Notes: generated by a model from the sequence alone, not told the origin. A stretch of DNA of 64,000 nt from Pseudomonas sp. N40(2020) (GCF_014472415.1 NZ_JACSZV010000020.1:46595-110594), one strand, 5' to 3'; numbered from the stretch's first letter, positions 1 through 17,900 are shown. A program made the numbers and translations.

Positions 1-753
1 TCCCTCCCGAACCAACAGCCGACGGTTGTGACCGTAAGCACTGACGTAGGTTTCGCTGTGTTTGATGATGACTAATTCGCCGTAGCCCCTTAAGCCACTC
101 CCGGCGTATACCACCGTCCCATCAGACGCAGCTAAAACAGGCTGTCCCAAATCCCCGGCGATATCAATTCCTTTATTCAAACTACCGTTTGAAGAGAATT
201 TTCCAATCAGAATGCCATTAGATGGCCATCCCCAGCCGGTCGGGGCTGGACCCGCTGGAGGCAGTGGAGCTTGGGTTTGCTTGTTGGCGACGGACGGTAC
301 TGCACCAGTAGAACCGCCCGCAGAACCGGTGGTTGTAGTGGTGGTCGTGCCATTTGCCTGACGCCGGATTACCGTAGTTTTGCTGGATGATGAAGGCGAA
401 GAACTGGCGTTGCTTACCACCGCCGTGGGCGTTGAACCGGCGCGGCCGTCGAAGCGAATTGTCTGACCCGGATGGATCGTATACGGCGTAGGAATATTGT
501 TCCGGGCTGCGAGGGCTTTGTAGTCCCAGCCGTAGCGAAAAGCGATTGAAAACATCGTATCGCCCGGACGGACCACGTATTGCCCGGTCGTCACTGTAGG
601 ACGCTGCGCGACTGCATTGTTGCGATCGACTACCCGCACATTGCTCGATTTGGTGCTGGAGCAACCCACCAGCAAGGTGCTCAAGACAAGGCCAGTCACC
701 AGGCGCTGAAAGCTCGTGTTACCCATACGCTGCGCAATGACTGTGAGACTCAC
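1..753 (-). CDS. nlpD: LysM/M23 peptidase lipoprotein NlpD (partial)
   Basis: Outer-membrane lipoprotein of the NlpD/EnvC type, which activates cell-wall amidases at division. The window edge removes the C-terminus. The preferred start is GTG at 753, preceded by AGGGAG; an ATG at 726 is the alternative. A short signal peptide ends in a lipobox (LLVGC, Cys near residue 33). A LysM domain follows (YVVRPGDTMFSIAFRYGWDY to HPGQTIRF, about residues 56-100), then a Ser/Thr-rich linker. The start of a LytM/M23 domain follows (GIDIAGDLGQPVLAASDGTV). It lies downstream of pcm on the same strand, as in other pseudomonads, where rpoS normally follows outside the window to the left. Confidence 0.93.
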   Translation of the reverse strand, partial: MSLTVIAQRMGNTSFQRLVTGLVLSTLLVGCSSTKSSNVRVVDRNNAVAQRPTVTTGQYVVRPGDTMFSIAFRYGWDYKALAARNNIPTPYTIHPGQTIRFDGRAGSTPTAVVSNASSSPSSSSKTTVIRRQANGTTTTTTTGSAGGSTGAVPSVANKQTQAPLPPAGPAPTGWGWPSNGILIGKFSSNGSLNKGIDIAGDLGQPVLAASDGTVVYAGSGLRGYGELVIIKHSETYVSAYGHNRRLLVREG

Positions 754-964
754 CCGCCGCTCCCTTTGTGGTGGCTGAAAAATTTTGAATGCCGGATTTC
801 GGCATAAGTGTCGAAAGTATAACGGGCCGAATCGGCTTTACCTTTAATGAAGCGAAATCGCTTCGCGCACACGTTTGCAAGCTGACAATCTGCGCCGTTT
901 AAACCATCGTCGCCGGAGTAAGACCGAGGCGAACGAAAGGAATTCAGCGCCTGTGCATAAATGC

Positions 965-2378
<1,414 letters not shown>

Positions 2379-2391
<13 letters not shown>

Positions 2392-3437
2392 GGGCTGTCC
2401 GTCTGCCCCACCGGCACCAGATCAACGAGTTCGCGCACCAATACGGTGGCGAAGCATCCGGCCGGGAGGACGAATTCCAGTTGCAGAATGTCAGGCTGGG
2501 GATAATGCCACGTCAACCCGCCAATGGGCAGCCGCAGGATGCGACGTTCGTGGCTCATGCCGGCGTGAATCAACCAATCTCGCAGATCCGCTTCACGGGC
2601 GGCAATCCCCTGCTCCAGATCATGGACAGCGCCAGCGGCCGGGGAGTCACCTTCGCCCCACTGCGGGCCGGTGGGATGCAAGTCGAGAATCGCCAGACGC
2701 GGATCGCTGCATTCAGCTTCACCGGCTGGAAAAAAGCTGCGGCTGTCGGTGAATGCCAGCAGGTCGCCAACCAGCGCGCGCTGCCAGGTGCCATCGGCGA
2801 CCCGCGCCGCCAGCACCTGATTGAACAGAAAACTGCGTGCCGTCGACAGCAGTCGCGAGCGCACATTGCGTTGCTCAGGCAACGCCTTGCGCGCCGCCCA
2901 CGCACGCGCATCGACGACGTTGCCGCCGTCATGGCCAAAACGCTGAGCGCCGAAATAATTGGGAATGCCTTGCTTGGCGATCAGTTGCAGACGCTCTTCA
3001 ATAGCCGCTTTGTCGCCAGCGAATTGGGTCAGGCGCAGGGTAAAACCATTGGCCGAATGCGCGCCGCGTTGCAGCTTGCGCTTGTGGCGGGTGGTTTTGA
3101 GAATCTTCAGCGTATCGTTTTCCGCTGCCGACAGATCCGGATCAGCCTTGCCCGGCAGCTGCACGCTGAACCACTGACGGGTCAGCGCCTGACGATCCTT
3201 CAGCCCGGCATAACTGACCGTGCGCAGAGGCACACCGGCAGCCTTGGCGATGCGCCGTGCAGCCTCTTCAGTATTGAGGCCGCGTTTTTCAACCCAGATC
3301 CATAGGTGTTCGCCGTCACCGCTAAACGGAATATCGAGGACTTCATCGACCTGGAAATCTTCAGCGATGGCTTTCAGTACTGCGGTGCCGAGGGGTTCGC
3401 CATAGGCCCGCGGGCCGAGCAATTGCAGTTCATTCAT
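2379..3437 (-). CDS. truD: tRNA pseudouridine(13) synthase TruD
   Basis: Converts uridine 13 of tRNA-Glu to pseudouridine. The catalytic Asp is in GLKDRQALT (D81), and the TruD-family stretch [15 protein letters not shown] follows in the middle of the protein. The length of 352 aa is usual. The start ATG overlaps the end of ispF by 4 nt and the 3' end runs 13 nt into surE. Confidence 0.95.
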
Positions 3438-3907
3438 GCGCGCAGCAACAAGGCAACGGAGTGCACGGCAATGCCTTCTTCGCGACCGACAAAGCCAAGC
3501 TTCTCGGTAGTAGTAGCTTTCACGTTCACTTGGTCCAACTCAACTTGAAGATCCGCAGCGATCAGCGCGCGCATCGATTCGATATGCGGGGCCATTTTGG
3601 GTGCCTGCGCGACGATGGTGTTATCGACGTTGCCGACTTTCCAGCCTTTGGCGTGGATCAGCCCGACCACATGGCGCAACAACGCACGGCTGTCGGCGCC
3701 CTTGAACTGCGGATCGGTGTCCGGAAAGTGTTTACCGATATCACCCAGCGCCGCGGCACCGAGCAAGGCATCGCTCAAGGCGTGCAGCAGGACGTCACCG
3801 TCGGAATGAGCGAGCAGCCCGAAGCTGTGTGCGATTTGCACGCCGCCCAGAGTAATGAAATCGCCTTCAGCGAAACGGTGCACATCATAGCCGTGGCCAA
3901 TACGCAT
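3434..3907 (-). CDS. ispF: 2-C-methyl-D-erythritol 2,4-cyclodiphosphate synthase
   Basis: Fifth enzyme of the MEP isoprenoid pathway; forms the cyclic diphosphate from CDP-ME 2-phosphate. Zinc ligands D8 and H10 in [10 protein letters not shown]42 in [14 protein letters not shown], and the [13 protein letters not shown] substrate region are visible. It is 157 aa, full length. It is first of the ispF-truD-surE-pcm-nlpD run. Other MEP genes in the window are ispD and dxr. Confidence 0.96.
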   Translation of the reverse strand: MRIGHGYDVHRFAEGDFITLGGVQIAHSFGLLAHSDGDVLLHALSDALLGAAALGDIGKHFPDTDPQFKGADSRALLRHVVGLIHAKGWKVGNVDNTIVAQAPKMAPHIESMRALIAADLQVELDQVNVKATTTEKLGFVGREEGIAVHSVALLLRA

Positions 3908-3952
3908 AAGAAAAAACGCCCCGATTTTTGTCAGGGCGTGATTCTACCTGCA

Positions 3953-4798
3953 TTAACCGCGCAGAGCGCGTGCGTGATGCTGCAAGTGGTCGTCTATAAA
4001 GCTTGAGATGAAGAAATAGCTGTGGTCGTAGCCCGGTTGAGAGCGCAAGGTCAGCGGATGGCCCGCTTGTTTTGCGGCTTGTTGCAGGGCTTCCGGTTTG
4101 AGTTGGGTGGCGAGGAAGTCGTCGCGATCACCTTGGTCAACCAGCAGCGGCAGCTTTTCATCGGCCTCGGCGATCAGCGCGCAGGCATCCCATTCTTTCC
4201 ACTTCGAACGGTCTTCGCCCAGGTAACGGGAGAACGCCTTCTGCCCCCACGGGCAATCCATTGGATTGTTGATCGGCGAAAACGCCGACACCGATTGGTA
4301 ACGCCCCGGATTGCGCAATGCACAAACCAGCGCACCGTGACCGCCCATAGAGTGCCCGCTGATGCTGCGCTTATCGGACGCCGGGAAATGCGCTTCAACC
4401 AGTGAAGGCAATTCCTGCACGACATAGTCATGCATCCGATAGTGCCGCGACCAGGGTTCCTGCGTGGCATTCAGATAAAAACCGGCACCAAGACCGAAAT
4501 CCCACGCGCCATCCGGATCGCCCGGGACATCAGGGCCGCGCGGACTGGTGTCCGGCGCCACGATGATCAAGCCCAGCTCGGAGGCCATGCGCAAGGCACC
4601 AGCCTTCTGCATGAAGTTCTCATCGGTGCAGGTCAGACCCGACAGCCAATACAACACCGGCAGCTTGCCGCCCTGCTCCGCCTGCGGCGGCAGGTACACG
4701 GCAAATACCATGTCGCAGCCGAGCACGTCGGATCGGTGGCGATAGCGCTTGTGCCAACCACCGAAACTTTTCTGACAGGAGATGTTTTCCAGACTCAT
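3953..4798 (-). CDS. fghA: S-formylglutathione hydrolase
   Basis: Esterase-D-type alpha/beta hydrolase that splits S-formylglutathione to formate and glutathione, the last step of glutathione-dependent formaldehyde oxidation. The nucleophile is S150 in [10 protein letters not shown]. An Asp in VDQGDRDDF and a His in [10 protein letters not shown] complete the triad. The 281-aa length is normal. It lies 65 bp downstream of adhC on the same strand, the enzyme that makes its substrate. Confidence 0.95.
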   Translation of the reverse strand: MSLENISCQKSFGGWHKRYRHRSDVLGCDMVFAVYLPPQAEQGGKLPVLYWLSGLTCTDENFMQKAGALRMASELGLIIVAPDTSPRGPDVPGDPDGAWDFGLGAGFYLNATQEPWSRHYRMHDYVVQELPSLVEAHFPASDKRSISGHSMGGHGALVCALRNPGRYQSVSAFSPINNPMDCPWGQKAFSRYLGEDRSKWKEWDACALIAEADEKLPLLVDQGDRDDFLATQLKPEALQQAAKQAGHPLTLRSQPGYDHSYFFISSFIDDHLQHHARALRG

Positions 4799-4863
4799 GT
4801 AAAGACTCCTACGCGGTCACGGCAACAAGACTTCACGACTTGTTGCCATGTCACCACGATTGA

Positions 4864-6036
<1,173 letters not shown>

Positions 6037-6044
6037 TTACGATG

Positions 6045-6073
6045 AATAATCAGGCCAAAAGCAAAACATTATT
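6045..6073. promoter_or_regulatory. Possible LysR-type operator between adhC and the LysR gene
   Basis: The 117-bp divergent intergenic region contains AATAAT and ATTATT half-sites 17 bp apart just upstream of the regulator. LysR regulators usually bind such AT-rich dyads in their own promoter. Only the dyad is seen; binding is inferred. Confidence 0.25.
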
Positions 6074-6093
6074 GCCATGCAGGGATAATCACG

Positions 6094-6990
6094 ATGTCCG
6101 AAAACCGCTGGGAAGGCATCGACGAGTTCGTCGCCGTCGCCGAATGCAGCCAGTTCACCGCCGCTGCCGAACGTCTTGGGGTTTCTTCCTCGCACATCAG
6201 TCGACAAATCGTACGACTGGAAGAGCGCTTGCAGACACGCCTGCTCTATCGCAGCACACGTCGCGTGACGCTGACCGAAGCCGGGCAAACCTTTCTCCAG
6301 CACTGTCAACGATTGCAGGACGGTCGCGAAGAAGCCTTGCGCGCGGTCGGCGATTTGACCAGCGAACCGAAGGGCATGCTGCGCATGACTTGCGCGGTGG
6401 CCTACGGCGAACGTTTTATCGTGCCGCTGGTGACGAGGTTCATGGGGCTGTACCCACAACTGCGCATCGATATTGAATTGAGTAACCGCCAACTCGATCT
6501 GGTGCATGAAGGGCTGGATCTGGCGATTCGACTGGGTCGACTACAGGACTCGCGCTTGGTCGCCACACGGCTTGCGCCAAGGCGCATGTATTTGTGCGCA
6601 TCACCGTCCTACGTCGAACGGTATGGACGCCCACACAGCTTGTCCGAATTGACCCGACACAATTGCCTGATCGGCAGTTCGGACATCTGGCAGCTTGAGC
6701 AAAACGGCCGGGAATTTTCCCAGCGGGTACAGGGAAACTGGCGCTGCAACAGCGGGCAAGCGGTGCTGGATGCCGCGCTGCAAGGGGTTGGATTGTGTCA
6801 GTTGCCGGACTATTACGTGCTGGAGCATTTGCACAGTGGCGCGTTGATTTCGTTGCTGGAGGCGCATCAGCCGCCGAACACGGCGGTGTGGGCGCTGTAT
6901 CCGCAGCAGCGACATTTGTCGCCGAAGGTGCGCAAGTTGGTGGACTTTCTGAAGGAAGGATTGGCCGAGCGGCCGGAGTATCGAATTTAA
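6094..6990 (+). CDS. LysR-family transcriptional regulator
   Basis: Typical 298-aa LysR protein. The N-terminal winged HTH spans about residues 5-62 (SQFTAAAERLGVSSSHISRQ, then TEAGQTFLQHCQ). An effector-binding domain follows from about residue 88. It is divergent from adhC-fghA, so control of formaldehyde detoxification is plausible, but LysR genes at this position may also act on distant targets. The sequence does not identify the ligand. It converges with ispD. Confidence 0.9.
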   Translation: MSENRWEGIDEFVAVAECSQFTAAAERLGVSSSHISRQIVRLEERLQTRLLYRSTRRVTLTEAGQTFLQHCQRLQDGREEALRAVGDLTSEPKGMLRMTCAVAYGERFIVPLVTRFMGLYPQLRIDIELSNRQLDLVHEGLDLAIRLGRLQDSRLVATRLAPRRMYLCASPSYVERYGRPHSLSELTRHNCLIGSSDIWQLEQNGREFSQRVQGNWRCNSGQAVLDAALQGVGLCQLPDYYVLEHLHSGALISLLEAHQPPNTAVWALYPQQRHLSPKVRKLVDFLKEGLAERPEYRI

Positions 6991-7003
6991 AGGCTTTGAT
7001 CTT

Positions 7004-7711
7004 CTAGCGACGGTTAGTCCAACGCTGCCGCAACCATTCCAGATCTTCAGGACGGGTCACCTTGAGGTTATCCGCGCGCCCCTCGATCAGACGCGGCGCC
7101 AGGCCCGCCCATTCCATCGCCGAGGCTTCATCGGTTATCACGGCATCCGCCACCAGACTGTCAGCCAACGCCCGATGCAACGCGCCAAGGCGGAACATCT
7201 GCGGCGTATAGGCCTGCCAGATCACGCTGCGATCCACGGTCTCGACCACACGACCGTGCTTGTCGACCCGCTTCAGCGTGTCGCGAGCCGGCACTGCGAG
7301 CAAACCACCCACCGGATCACTCGCCAGTTCAGCGAGTAACTTGTCGAGATCATCGCGACTCAGGTTGGGCCGTGCCGCATCGTGCACCAGCACCCAATCC
7401 TCATCATCGGCACCTTGGGCATGCAGATGCAGCAAGGCATTGAGCACCGAACCGGAGCGCTCGGCACCGCCCTCAACCCGCTGAATACGCGGATCGTTGA
7501 CGCAGGCGAGGTTCGGCCAATAAGGATCATCAACAGCAAGACTGACCACCAAGCCCTTGAGGCTCGGGTGATCAAGAAAACAGCCGAGGCTGTGTTCGAG
7601 AATTGTGCGCCCGCCCAGTTGCAAATATTGCTTGGGACGGTCCGCGGCCATTCGGGCACCGACGCCCGCGGCAGGAATCACGGCCCAGAAGGCCGGCAGG
7701 GAATCGATCAT
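7004..7711 (-). CDS. ispD: 2-C-methyl-D-erythritol 4-phosphate cytidylyltransferase
   Basis: Third MEP-pathway enzyme, transferring CMP to methylerythritol phosphate. The nucleotide-binding signature PAAGVGARMAADRPKQYLQL starts near residue 14, and the family motif VLVHDAARPNL is present. It is 235 aa. Its ATG overlaps the stop of ftsB by 4 nt, the usual ftsB-ispD pair in gammaproteobacteria. Confidence 0.95.
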   Translation of the reverse strand: MIDSLPAFWAVIPAAGVGARMAADRPKQYLQLGGRTILEHSLGCFLDHPSLKGLVVSLAVDDPYWPNLACVNDPRIQRVEGGAERSGSVLNALLHLHAQGADDEDWVLVHDAARPNLSRDDLDKLLAELASDPVGGLLAVPARDTLKRVDKHGRVVETVDRSVIWQAYTPQMFRLGALHRALADSLVADAVITDEASAMEWAGLAPRLIEGRADNLKVTRPEDLEWLRQRWTNRR

Positions 7712-7986
7712 TGGGCCAACTGGTAAAGGGTTTCGCCGTCCTTGACCATGCCCAACTCATGGCGAGCCCGCTCTTCAACGGTCTCCATGCCTTTCTTCAG
7801 CTCGCTGACTTCTGCGTCCATCACCCGGTTGCGCTCCAGCAAGCCTTCGTTCTCGGCATGTTGCTCAGCAATCTGCTGATTCAGCTCGGCGACTTGCGCC
7901 AGACTGCCATTGCCCACCCACAGGCGGTACTGCAGACCGGCCAGCAGCAAGAGCAAAACGAGAAACAACCAGTAAGGACTGCGCAT
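7708..7986 (-). CDS. ftsB: Cell division protein FtsB
   Basis: Small bitopic divisome protein that joins FtsL and FtsQ. One transmembrane helix (about residues 4-21, rich in Leu, LFLVLLLLLAGLQYRLW) is followed by a coiled coil from about 28 to 72 (VAELNQQIAEQHAENEGLL) and a short C-terminal tail. It is 92 aa. It lies between eno upstream and ispD downstream, overlapping ispD by 4 nt. Confidence 0.94.
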   Translation of the reverse strand: MRSPYWLFLVLLLLLAGLQYRLWVGNGSLAQVAELNQQIAEQHAENEGLLERNRVMDAEVSELKKGMETVEERARHELGMVKDGETLYQLAQ

Positions 7987-8046
7987 CGAATATCAGGTAT
8001 CCAGTGAAAAAAGACAGCCACGCCAAAACTTTGAAACGTCTGATAG

Positions 8047-8079
8047 CACGAAGCCTGGAAGATCCAGGCTTGTGCTGTT
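8047..8079 (-). terminator. Strong hairpin downstream of eno
   Basis: Between eno and ftsB, AGCACGAAGCCTGGA and TCCAGGCTTGTGCT form a near-perfect stem with a 3-nt loop and one bulged base. No clear T tract follows, so it may attenuate or stabilise eno mRNA rather than terminate. Confidence 0.35.
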
Positions 8080-8157
8080 AAGGCATCAGATTAGTGGCAA
8101 ATCCATCGCTGTCACGACTTTTCCGACACAATCCGGTGTCTTTTTACCATTTACAAC

Positions 8158-9585
<1,428 letters not shown>

Positions 9586-9603
9586 TTACCGGAGAATTGA
9601 GGT

Positions 9604-12107
<2,504 letters not shown>

Positions 12108-12360
12108 TTAAAGCGGTACGAGCCGCCGGGGAAAGCGAAGGAAGGCCGAAGCCCCCGATCACCTGCATTAATCACAGTGCACCTTTCAAAAAAACCGCCG
12201 CGTTGGGACAGACCGGCAGATGAAACACCGGTACGTTGCTCGCTACACATTTTTTGGAATCGCCCAGCAAAGACTGCTTGGTAATCGGCAACTCCTGCAA
12301 TTCAGGCGAATCCACAGAAGTTGTATCAAGAAGGGAGCGTAGTCTACCGGAATGCCCCTT

Positions 12361-13689
12361 TCATCTCAAACCTTGATCTTCGTCTGTTGGCTGCCAATGC
12401 AATTGCCAGCCGTCCTGCCCTTTGCCATCAAGACCCGGCAGGTTAGCCACCGCGAGCAATTCTTCGCCGCGAAACAGCAGCGGCAATCTGCCACGCACGA
12501 AGCCCGGCACCGCGCGTTCATTGAGCAGCCGCTTAAGATCGCGACGGCCGCGATCCGCGAGATGCATCACTTCGCCGCCCTGACGATAGCGGATCTGCAA
12601 CGGCCCGACGGGAGTCTGACCGCTGAACATGACACGTCCGTTATCGGGCAAGCGTAGCGGTGACGACAGGTCATGCCAGTCGCTGCCGATCACCGGCGCA
12701 CGCAGCCAGACGCCGCTGAGCCACCACAGACGGCCGGCGCTGCGGTGCAATTCGCCATCGGCCAGACGCCAGACCGGTGTCGCATCGTGGGCGGCGTCGC
12801 ACAGATCCGACCAACCCGACCAATGGTCAGTGTCGGGCAACCGTGTTAGCGGTTCGAGCCAGTGACTCAAGGCATTTCGCTGACGAGCGGCAGACAGCGC
12901 GGCCAGCGGCGCCAACTCAAGTGAGCGCAATCCCAGCCATTCGAATTCATGACGAGTGTTGGCTTGAGCCAGATCCACCTGTGCCAGCTCATCGAGCAGG
13001 CCTTGCGCTTCACGCAAATGCGAAGCGCTGCGGGCCATGCTGGCCTGCGCTTGCGGCCAGCGTCCGGTCAGCGCCGGCATGACCTGATGGCGCAGATAAT
13101 TACGCGAAAACTGCCGATCCTGATTCGACGGATCTTCAATCCAATGCAATTGATGAGTTTGTGCGTAGGCTTCCAGCTCCGCGCGGGTAACATCGAGCAA
13201 CGGTCGAACCAAAGCCCCCTGCCCCAGCGGACGCTGTTGTGGCATCCCCGAAAGACCGCGCATTCCCGCACCGCGCATCAGACGGAAAAGCAGGGTTTCG
13301 GCTTGATCATCACGGTGCTGACCGGTCAGCAAGACGTCATCAGACTGCGTCACCGAACAGAACACCGAATAACGTGCATCCCGCGCCGCCTGCTCCAGAC
13401 TCGCTCCCGGCTGCACCTGCACCCGCTCCACTTGTAACGGAACACCCAGCGCATCGCAGACAGACTGGCAATGCGTCGGCCACGCATCGGCCGCAGCCTG
13501 AAGGCCGTGATGAATATGGACAGCGCTTAGCGCCGGCAAGGATTGTTTTTTGGCGAGACTGGCGAGCAGATGCAGCAGTACGGTGGAATCAAGGCCACCA
13601 GAGAATGCGACACGCCAATGAGTGGCATTGCGCCAAGACTCAAGATTGAGCAGCAATCGCGATGGCAAATCAATCGATGATCGATCCAT
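12361..13689 (-). CDS. tilS: tRNA(Ile)-lysidine synthase
   Basis: ATP-dependent modification of C34 to lysidine in the tRNA-Ile that reads AUA. The PP-loop motif SGGLDS is at residues 30-35, followed by the TilS N-terminal domain and C-terminal substrate-binding domains ending at GRRDLKRLLNERAVPGFVRG. ATG at 13689 is chosen (442 aa) over a TTG six codons upstream because AGAGAAAG precedes it. It lies downstream of accA, separated by a REP pair. Confidence 0.93.
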   Translation of the reverse strand: MDRSSIDLPSRLLLNLESWRNATHWRVAFSGGLDSTVLLHLLASLAKKQSLPALSAVHIHHGLQAAADAWPTHCQSVCDALGVPLQVERVQVQPGASLEQAARDARYSVFCSVTQSDDVLLTGQHRDDQAETLLFRLMRGAGMRGLSGMPQQRPLGQGALVRPLLDVTRAELEAYAQTHQLHWIEDPSNQDRQFSRNYLRHQVMPALTGRWPQAQASMARSASHLREAQGLLDELAQVDLAQANTRHEFEWLGLRSLELAPLAALSAARQRNALSHWLEPLTRLPDTDHWSGWSDLCDAAHDATPVWRLADGELHRSAGRLWWLSGVWLRAPVIGSDWHDLSSPLRLPDNGRVMFSGQTPVGPLQIRYRQGGEVMHLADRGRRDLKRLLNERAVPGFVRGRLPLLFRGEELLAVANLPGLDGKGQDGWQLHWQPTDEDQGLR

Positions 13690-13713
13690 ATCTTTCTCTT
13701 TGCCCAAATCAAA

Positions 13714-13803
13714 TGTGGGAGCGAGCCTGCTCGCGATAGCGGTGTAACAGCCAACACATTGGTTGAATGTTACCCCCTCTTCGCGAGCAGGCTCGCTCCC
13801 ACA
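13714..13803. repeat. Inverted pair of Pseudomonas REP sequences
   Basis: TGTGGGAGCGAGCCTGCTCG at 13714 and its complement ending at 13803 (CGAGCAGGCTCGCTCCCACA) flank a 39-bp spacer. This is the common REP element of fluorescens-group pseudomonads in tail-to-tail arrangement (a REPIN/BIME). It lies between accA and tilS and can form a long stem, possibly ending or protecting the accA transcript. Confidence 0.9.
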
Positions 13804-13822
13804 TGGGTACAGCGCAGTCGAC

Positions 13823-14770
13823 TTAGAGACCGTAGCTCATCAGTCGATCATAACGGCGCTTCAACAGCGCTTCGTTGTCGAACTTCTTCAGCATCGCCAG
13901 TTGCGAGCTCAGCTCGGCACGGATCGAAGCCGCAGCGCTTGCCGGATCACGGTGCGCGCCGCCCAAAGGCTCGCCAATCACCTTGTCGACAATGCCCAGG
14001 CCCTTCAGACGCTCGGCGGTGATGCCCATCGCTTCAGCGGCATCCGGTGCTTTTTCGGCGGTTTTCCACAGAATCGACGCGCAACCTTCCGGCGAGATCA
14101 CCGCATAGGTCGAGTATTGCAGCATGTTCAGCTGATCACAGACACCGATCGCCAAAGCACCGCCGGAACCGCCCTCACCGATTACGGTGGCGATGATCGG
14201 GGTCTTCAGGCGCGACATGACCCGCAGGTTCCAGGCAATCGCTTCGCTCTGGTTGCGCTCTTCAGCGTCGATGCCAGGGTAGGCGCCCGGGGTGTCGATG
14301 AAGGTCAGGATAGGCATTTTGAAACGCTCGGCCATTTCCATCAGGCGGCAGGCCTTGCGGTAGCCTTCCGGACGCGGCATACCAAAGTTGCGGCGTACCT
14401 TCTCGCGCACTTCACGGCCTTTCTGGTGACCGATGATCATCACCGGTTGATCGTCCAGACGGGCGATGCCGCCAACGATCGCAGCGTCGTCGGAGAAGTG
14501 ACGGTCGCCGTGCAGTTCGTCGAACTCGGTGAAGATGTGCTCGATGTAATCGAGGGTGTACGGGCGTTTCGGGTGACGCGCCAGGCGTGCGATCTGCCAG
14601 CTGGTCAGCTTGCCGAAGATGTCTTCGGTCAGCGTTTTGCTCTTGTCCTGCAGGCGGGAGATCTCATCGCCGATATTCAGCGAATTGTCATTACCGACCA
14701 AGCGCAACTCTTCGATCTTGGCTTGCAGGTCGGCGATCGGCTGTTCGAAATCTAGAAAATTCGGGTTCAT
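13823..14770 (-). CDS. accA: Acetyl-CoA carboxylase carboxyltransferase subunit alpha
   Basis: Transfers carboxyl from biotin to acetyl-CoA with AccD, the committed step of fatty acid synthesis. The carboxyltransferase core includes [20 protein letters not shown] and [18 protein letters not shown] at 14770 ([14 protein letters not shown]) gives the standard 315 aa; an upstream Met nine codons earlier is unlikely. It is downstream of dnaE on the same strand, a conserved order. Confidence 0.96.
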   Translation of the reverse strand: MNPNFLDFEQPIADLQAKIEELRLVGNDNSLNIGDEISRLQDKSKTLTEDIFGKLTSWQIARLARHPKRPYTLDYIEHIFTEFDELHGDRHFSDDAAIVGGIARLDDQPVMIIGHQKGREVREKVRRNFGMPRPEGYRKACRLMEMAERFKMPILTFIDTPGAYPGIDAEERNQSEAIAWNLRVMSRLKTPIIATVIGEGGSGGALAIGVCDQLNMLQYSTYAVISPEGCASILWKTAEKAPDAAEAMGITAERLKGLGIVDKVIGEPLGGAHRDPASAAASIRAELSSQLAMLKKFDNEALLKRRYDRLMSYGL

Positions 14771-14910
14771 AGGCGTCCGTCTTGGGTCGTGTCCCAAATG
14801 AGCTTGGGCCGGCCGGTTGTCTATTCGCGCCCTACCTTAAGGAAAAGGCGCGCTGAGGTCGAGATTAAAAATTCAGGTCGCGGGCAAAGCGCTTGATGGC
14901 ACCCTGCCGG

Positions 14911-17900
14911 TCAACGGTATTGGAGGAAGACGTTGTCTCGCCCGAACTGGTCACGCAGGGCTTGAATCAACGCATCCGCCGGGTCGATCCGCCAGGTCTC
15001 GCCGAACTGCAGCAAGGTCTTCGCATCAGGACTGGTGTACTCCATGGTGATCGGGCACGCCCCGCGGTGACGCTTGAGCAAATCACCCAACCAGCGTAGC
15101 TGATCGCCTTTCAGGTCCTGGGTCTGCAGTTTCAGACGCAGGCTCTCGGCAAGGTTGGTACGCGCATCTTCCATGCTCATCACCCGCTTGACCCGCAGGC
15201 GCAGGCCGCCGGAGAAGTCGTCGTTGCTGACCTCGCCTTCAACCACCACCATCGCGTCGGTCTGCAACAGCGACTGTGCGGAATGGAACGCTTCGGCAAA
15301 CAGCGACGCCTCGATCCGCCCGGAGCGGTCGTCGAGGGTGATGAAGCCCATCTTGTCGCCCTTTTTGTTCTTCATCACCCGCAGGGCAATGATCATCCCC
15401 GCCACTGTCTGCGTATCGCGGGCCGGTTTCAGGTCGATGATGCGCTGACGGGCGAACCGACGAATCTCGCCTTCATATTCATCAATCGGGTGACCGGTCA
15501 AGTACAGGCCCAAGGTGTCTTTTTCACCCTTGAGGCGCTCCTTGAGGGTCAATTCCTTGGCCTTGCGATGAGTCGCATAAACGTCAGCATCTTCCTCGAC
15601 AAACAGCCCGCCAAACAGGTCGGCGTGACCACTGTCGTGGGTGCGAGCGGTTTGCTCTGCCGCCTTGATCGCCTCTTCCATCGCCGCCAGCAGCACGGCG
15701 CGGTTGCGGTCGATGTTGGCCTGATAAGCCTTTTGTTCGTCGTGGAAATACGGCCCAAGACGATCCAGTGCGCCACTGCGGATCAGACCGTCGAGGGTGC
15801 GCTTATTAATGCGCTTGAGGTCGACACGGGCGCAGAAATCGAACAGATCCTTGAACGGGCCTTCCTGACGCGCCTCGGTGATCGCTTCCACCGGACCTTC
15901 GCCGACACCTTTGATCGCGCCGAGGCCGTAAACAATGCGGCCGTCGTCGTTCACCGTGAACTTGAATTCCGAAGTATTCACATCCGGCGCGTCGAGACGC
16001 AGCTTCATGGTGCGAATTTCTTCGATCAAGGTCACGACCTTGTCGGTGTTGTGCATGTCCGCCGACAGTACCGCGGCCATGAATGGCGCCGGGTAGTGGG
16101 TTTTCAACCAGGCCGTCTGGTACGACACCAGACCATAAGCGGCAGAGTGAGACTTGTTGAAGCCATAACCGGCGAATTTTTCCACTAGGTCAAAAATGTT
16201 ACCGGCGAGGTCAGCGTCGATATTGTTGGTCTTGCAACCTTCAATGAAGCCGCCGCGCTGCTTGGCCATCTCTTCGGGTTTTTTCTTACCCATTGCCCGA
16301 CGCAGCATGTCCGCACCGCCGAGGGTGTAACCGGCCATGACCTGAGCAATCTGCATCACCTGTTCCTGATACAGGATGATGCCGTACGTCGGCGCCAATA
16401 CCGGCTTGAGGCCTTCGTATTGGTAGTCGGAGTGCGGATACGCCAGTTCGGCGCGACCGTGCTTACGGTTGATAAAGTCGTCAACCATGCCGGACTGCAG
16501 CGGGCCCGGACGGAACAGGGCCACCAGTGCGATCAAGTCTTCCAGACAGTCGGGCTTGAGCTTTTTGATCAGCTCTTTCATGCCGCGGGATTCAAGCTGG
16601 AAGACCGCTGTGGTTTCAGCTTTTTGCAGCAGCGTGTACGTCGGCTTGTCGTCCAGCGGGATAAACGCGATATCCAGCGGCGGCTCGTCGACCTTGGCGC
16701 GGTCACGGTTGATGGTCTTCAGCGCCCAGTCGATAACCGTCAGGGTGCGTAGACCGAGGAAGTCGAACTTCACCAGACCGGCCGCTTCAACGTCGTCCTT
16801 GTCGAACTGGGTTACCAGACCGTCACCGGCCTCGTCGCAGTAGATCGGCGAGAAGTCAGTCAGCTTGGTCGGCGCGATCACCACGCCACCGGCGTGCTTG
16901 CCGACGTTACGCACAACGCCTTCAAGCTTGCGCGCCATCTCCCAGATTTCCGCAGCCTCTTCATCGACCTTGATGAAGTCACGCAGGATTTCTTCCTGCT
17001 CGTAGGCTTTTTCCAGGGTCATGCCGACTTCGAACGGAATCATCTTCGACAGGCGATCCGCCAGGCCGTAGGACTTGCCCTGCACCCGCGCCACATCTCG
17101 CACCACAGCCTTCGCCGCCATGGAACCGAAAGTGATGATCTGGCTTACCGCGTTGCGGCCGTATTTCTCGGCCACGTAGTCGATCACCCGGTCACGACCG
17201 TCCATGCAGAAGTCGACGTCGAAGTCGGGCATCGATACCCGTTCCGGGTTAAGGAAACGTTCGAACAGCAGGTCATATTCCAGCGGGTCAAGGTCAGTGA
17301 TTTTCTGTACGTAAGCCACCAGCGAGCCGGCACCCGATCCACGGCCAGGACCTACTGGTACGCCGTTGCTCTTGGCCCACTGGATAAAGTCCATCACGAT
17401 CAGGAAGTAACCCGGGAAGCCCATCTGGATGATGATATCCAGCTCGAAATTCAACCGGTCGACATAGACCTGACGTTTGGCCTCGTAATCTTCGGTGGTG
17501 TCTTTTGGCAGCAGAACCGCCAGTCGCTCCTCCAAACCGTCGAAGGACACTTTGCGGAAATACTCGTCGATGGTCATGCCATCGGGAATCGGGAAGTTGG
17601 GCAGGAAGTGCGTGCCCAGTTTCACGTCGATGTTGCAGCGCTTGGCAATCTCGACGGTGTTTTCGATGGCGTCGGGAATGTCGCTGAACAGCTCAGCCAT
17701 TTCCTCGGCACTTTTGAGGTATTGCTGGTCGCTGTAATTCTTCGAACGCCGTGGATCATCGAGGGCGCGGCCCTCACCGATGCATACGCGGGTTTCGTGG
17801 GCAGCGAAGTCTTCCTGCTTGATGAAGCGCACATCGTTGGTGGCCACCAGCGGCGCGCCAAGCTTGTCAGCCAGGGCCACGGCGCCATGCAGTTGCTCTT

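Noticed and set aside
8122..8140. GACAC...GTGTC hairpin followed by TTTTT near the end of eno
   Set aside because: The T run lies on the plus strand, while the neighbouring genes are on the minus strand, so it does not fit as their terminator.
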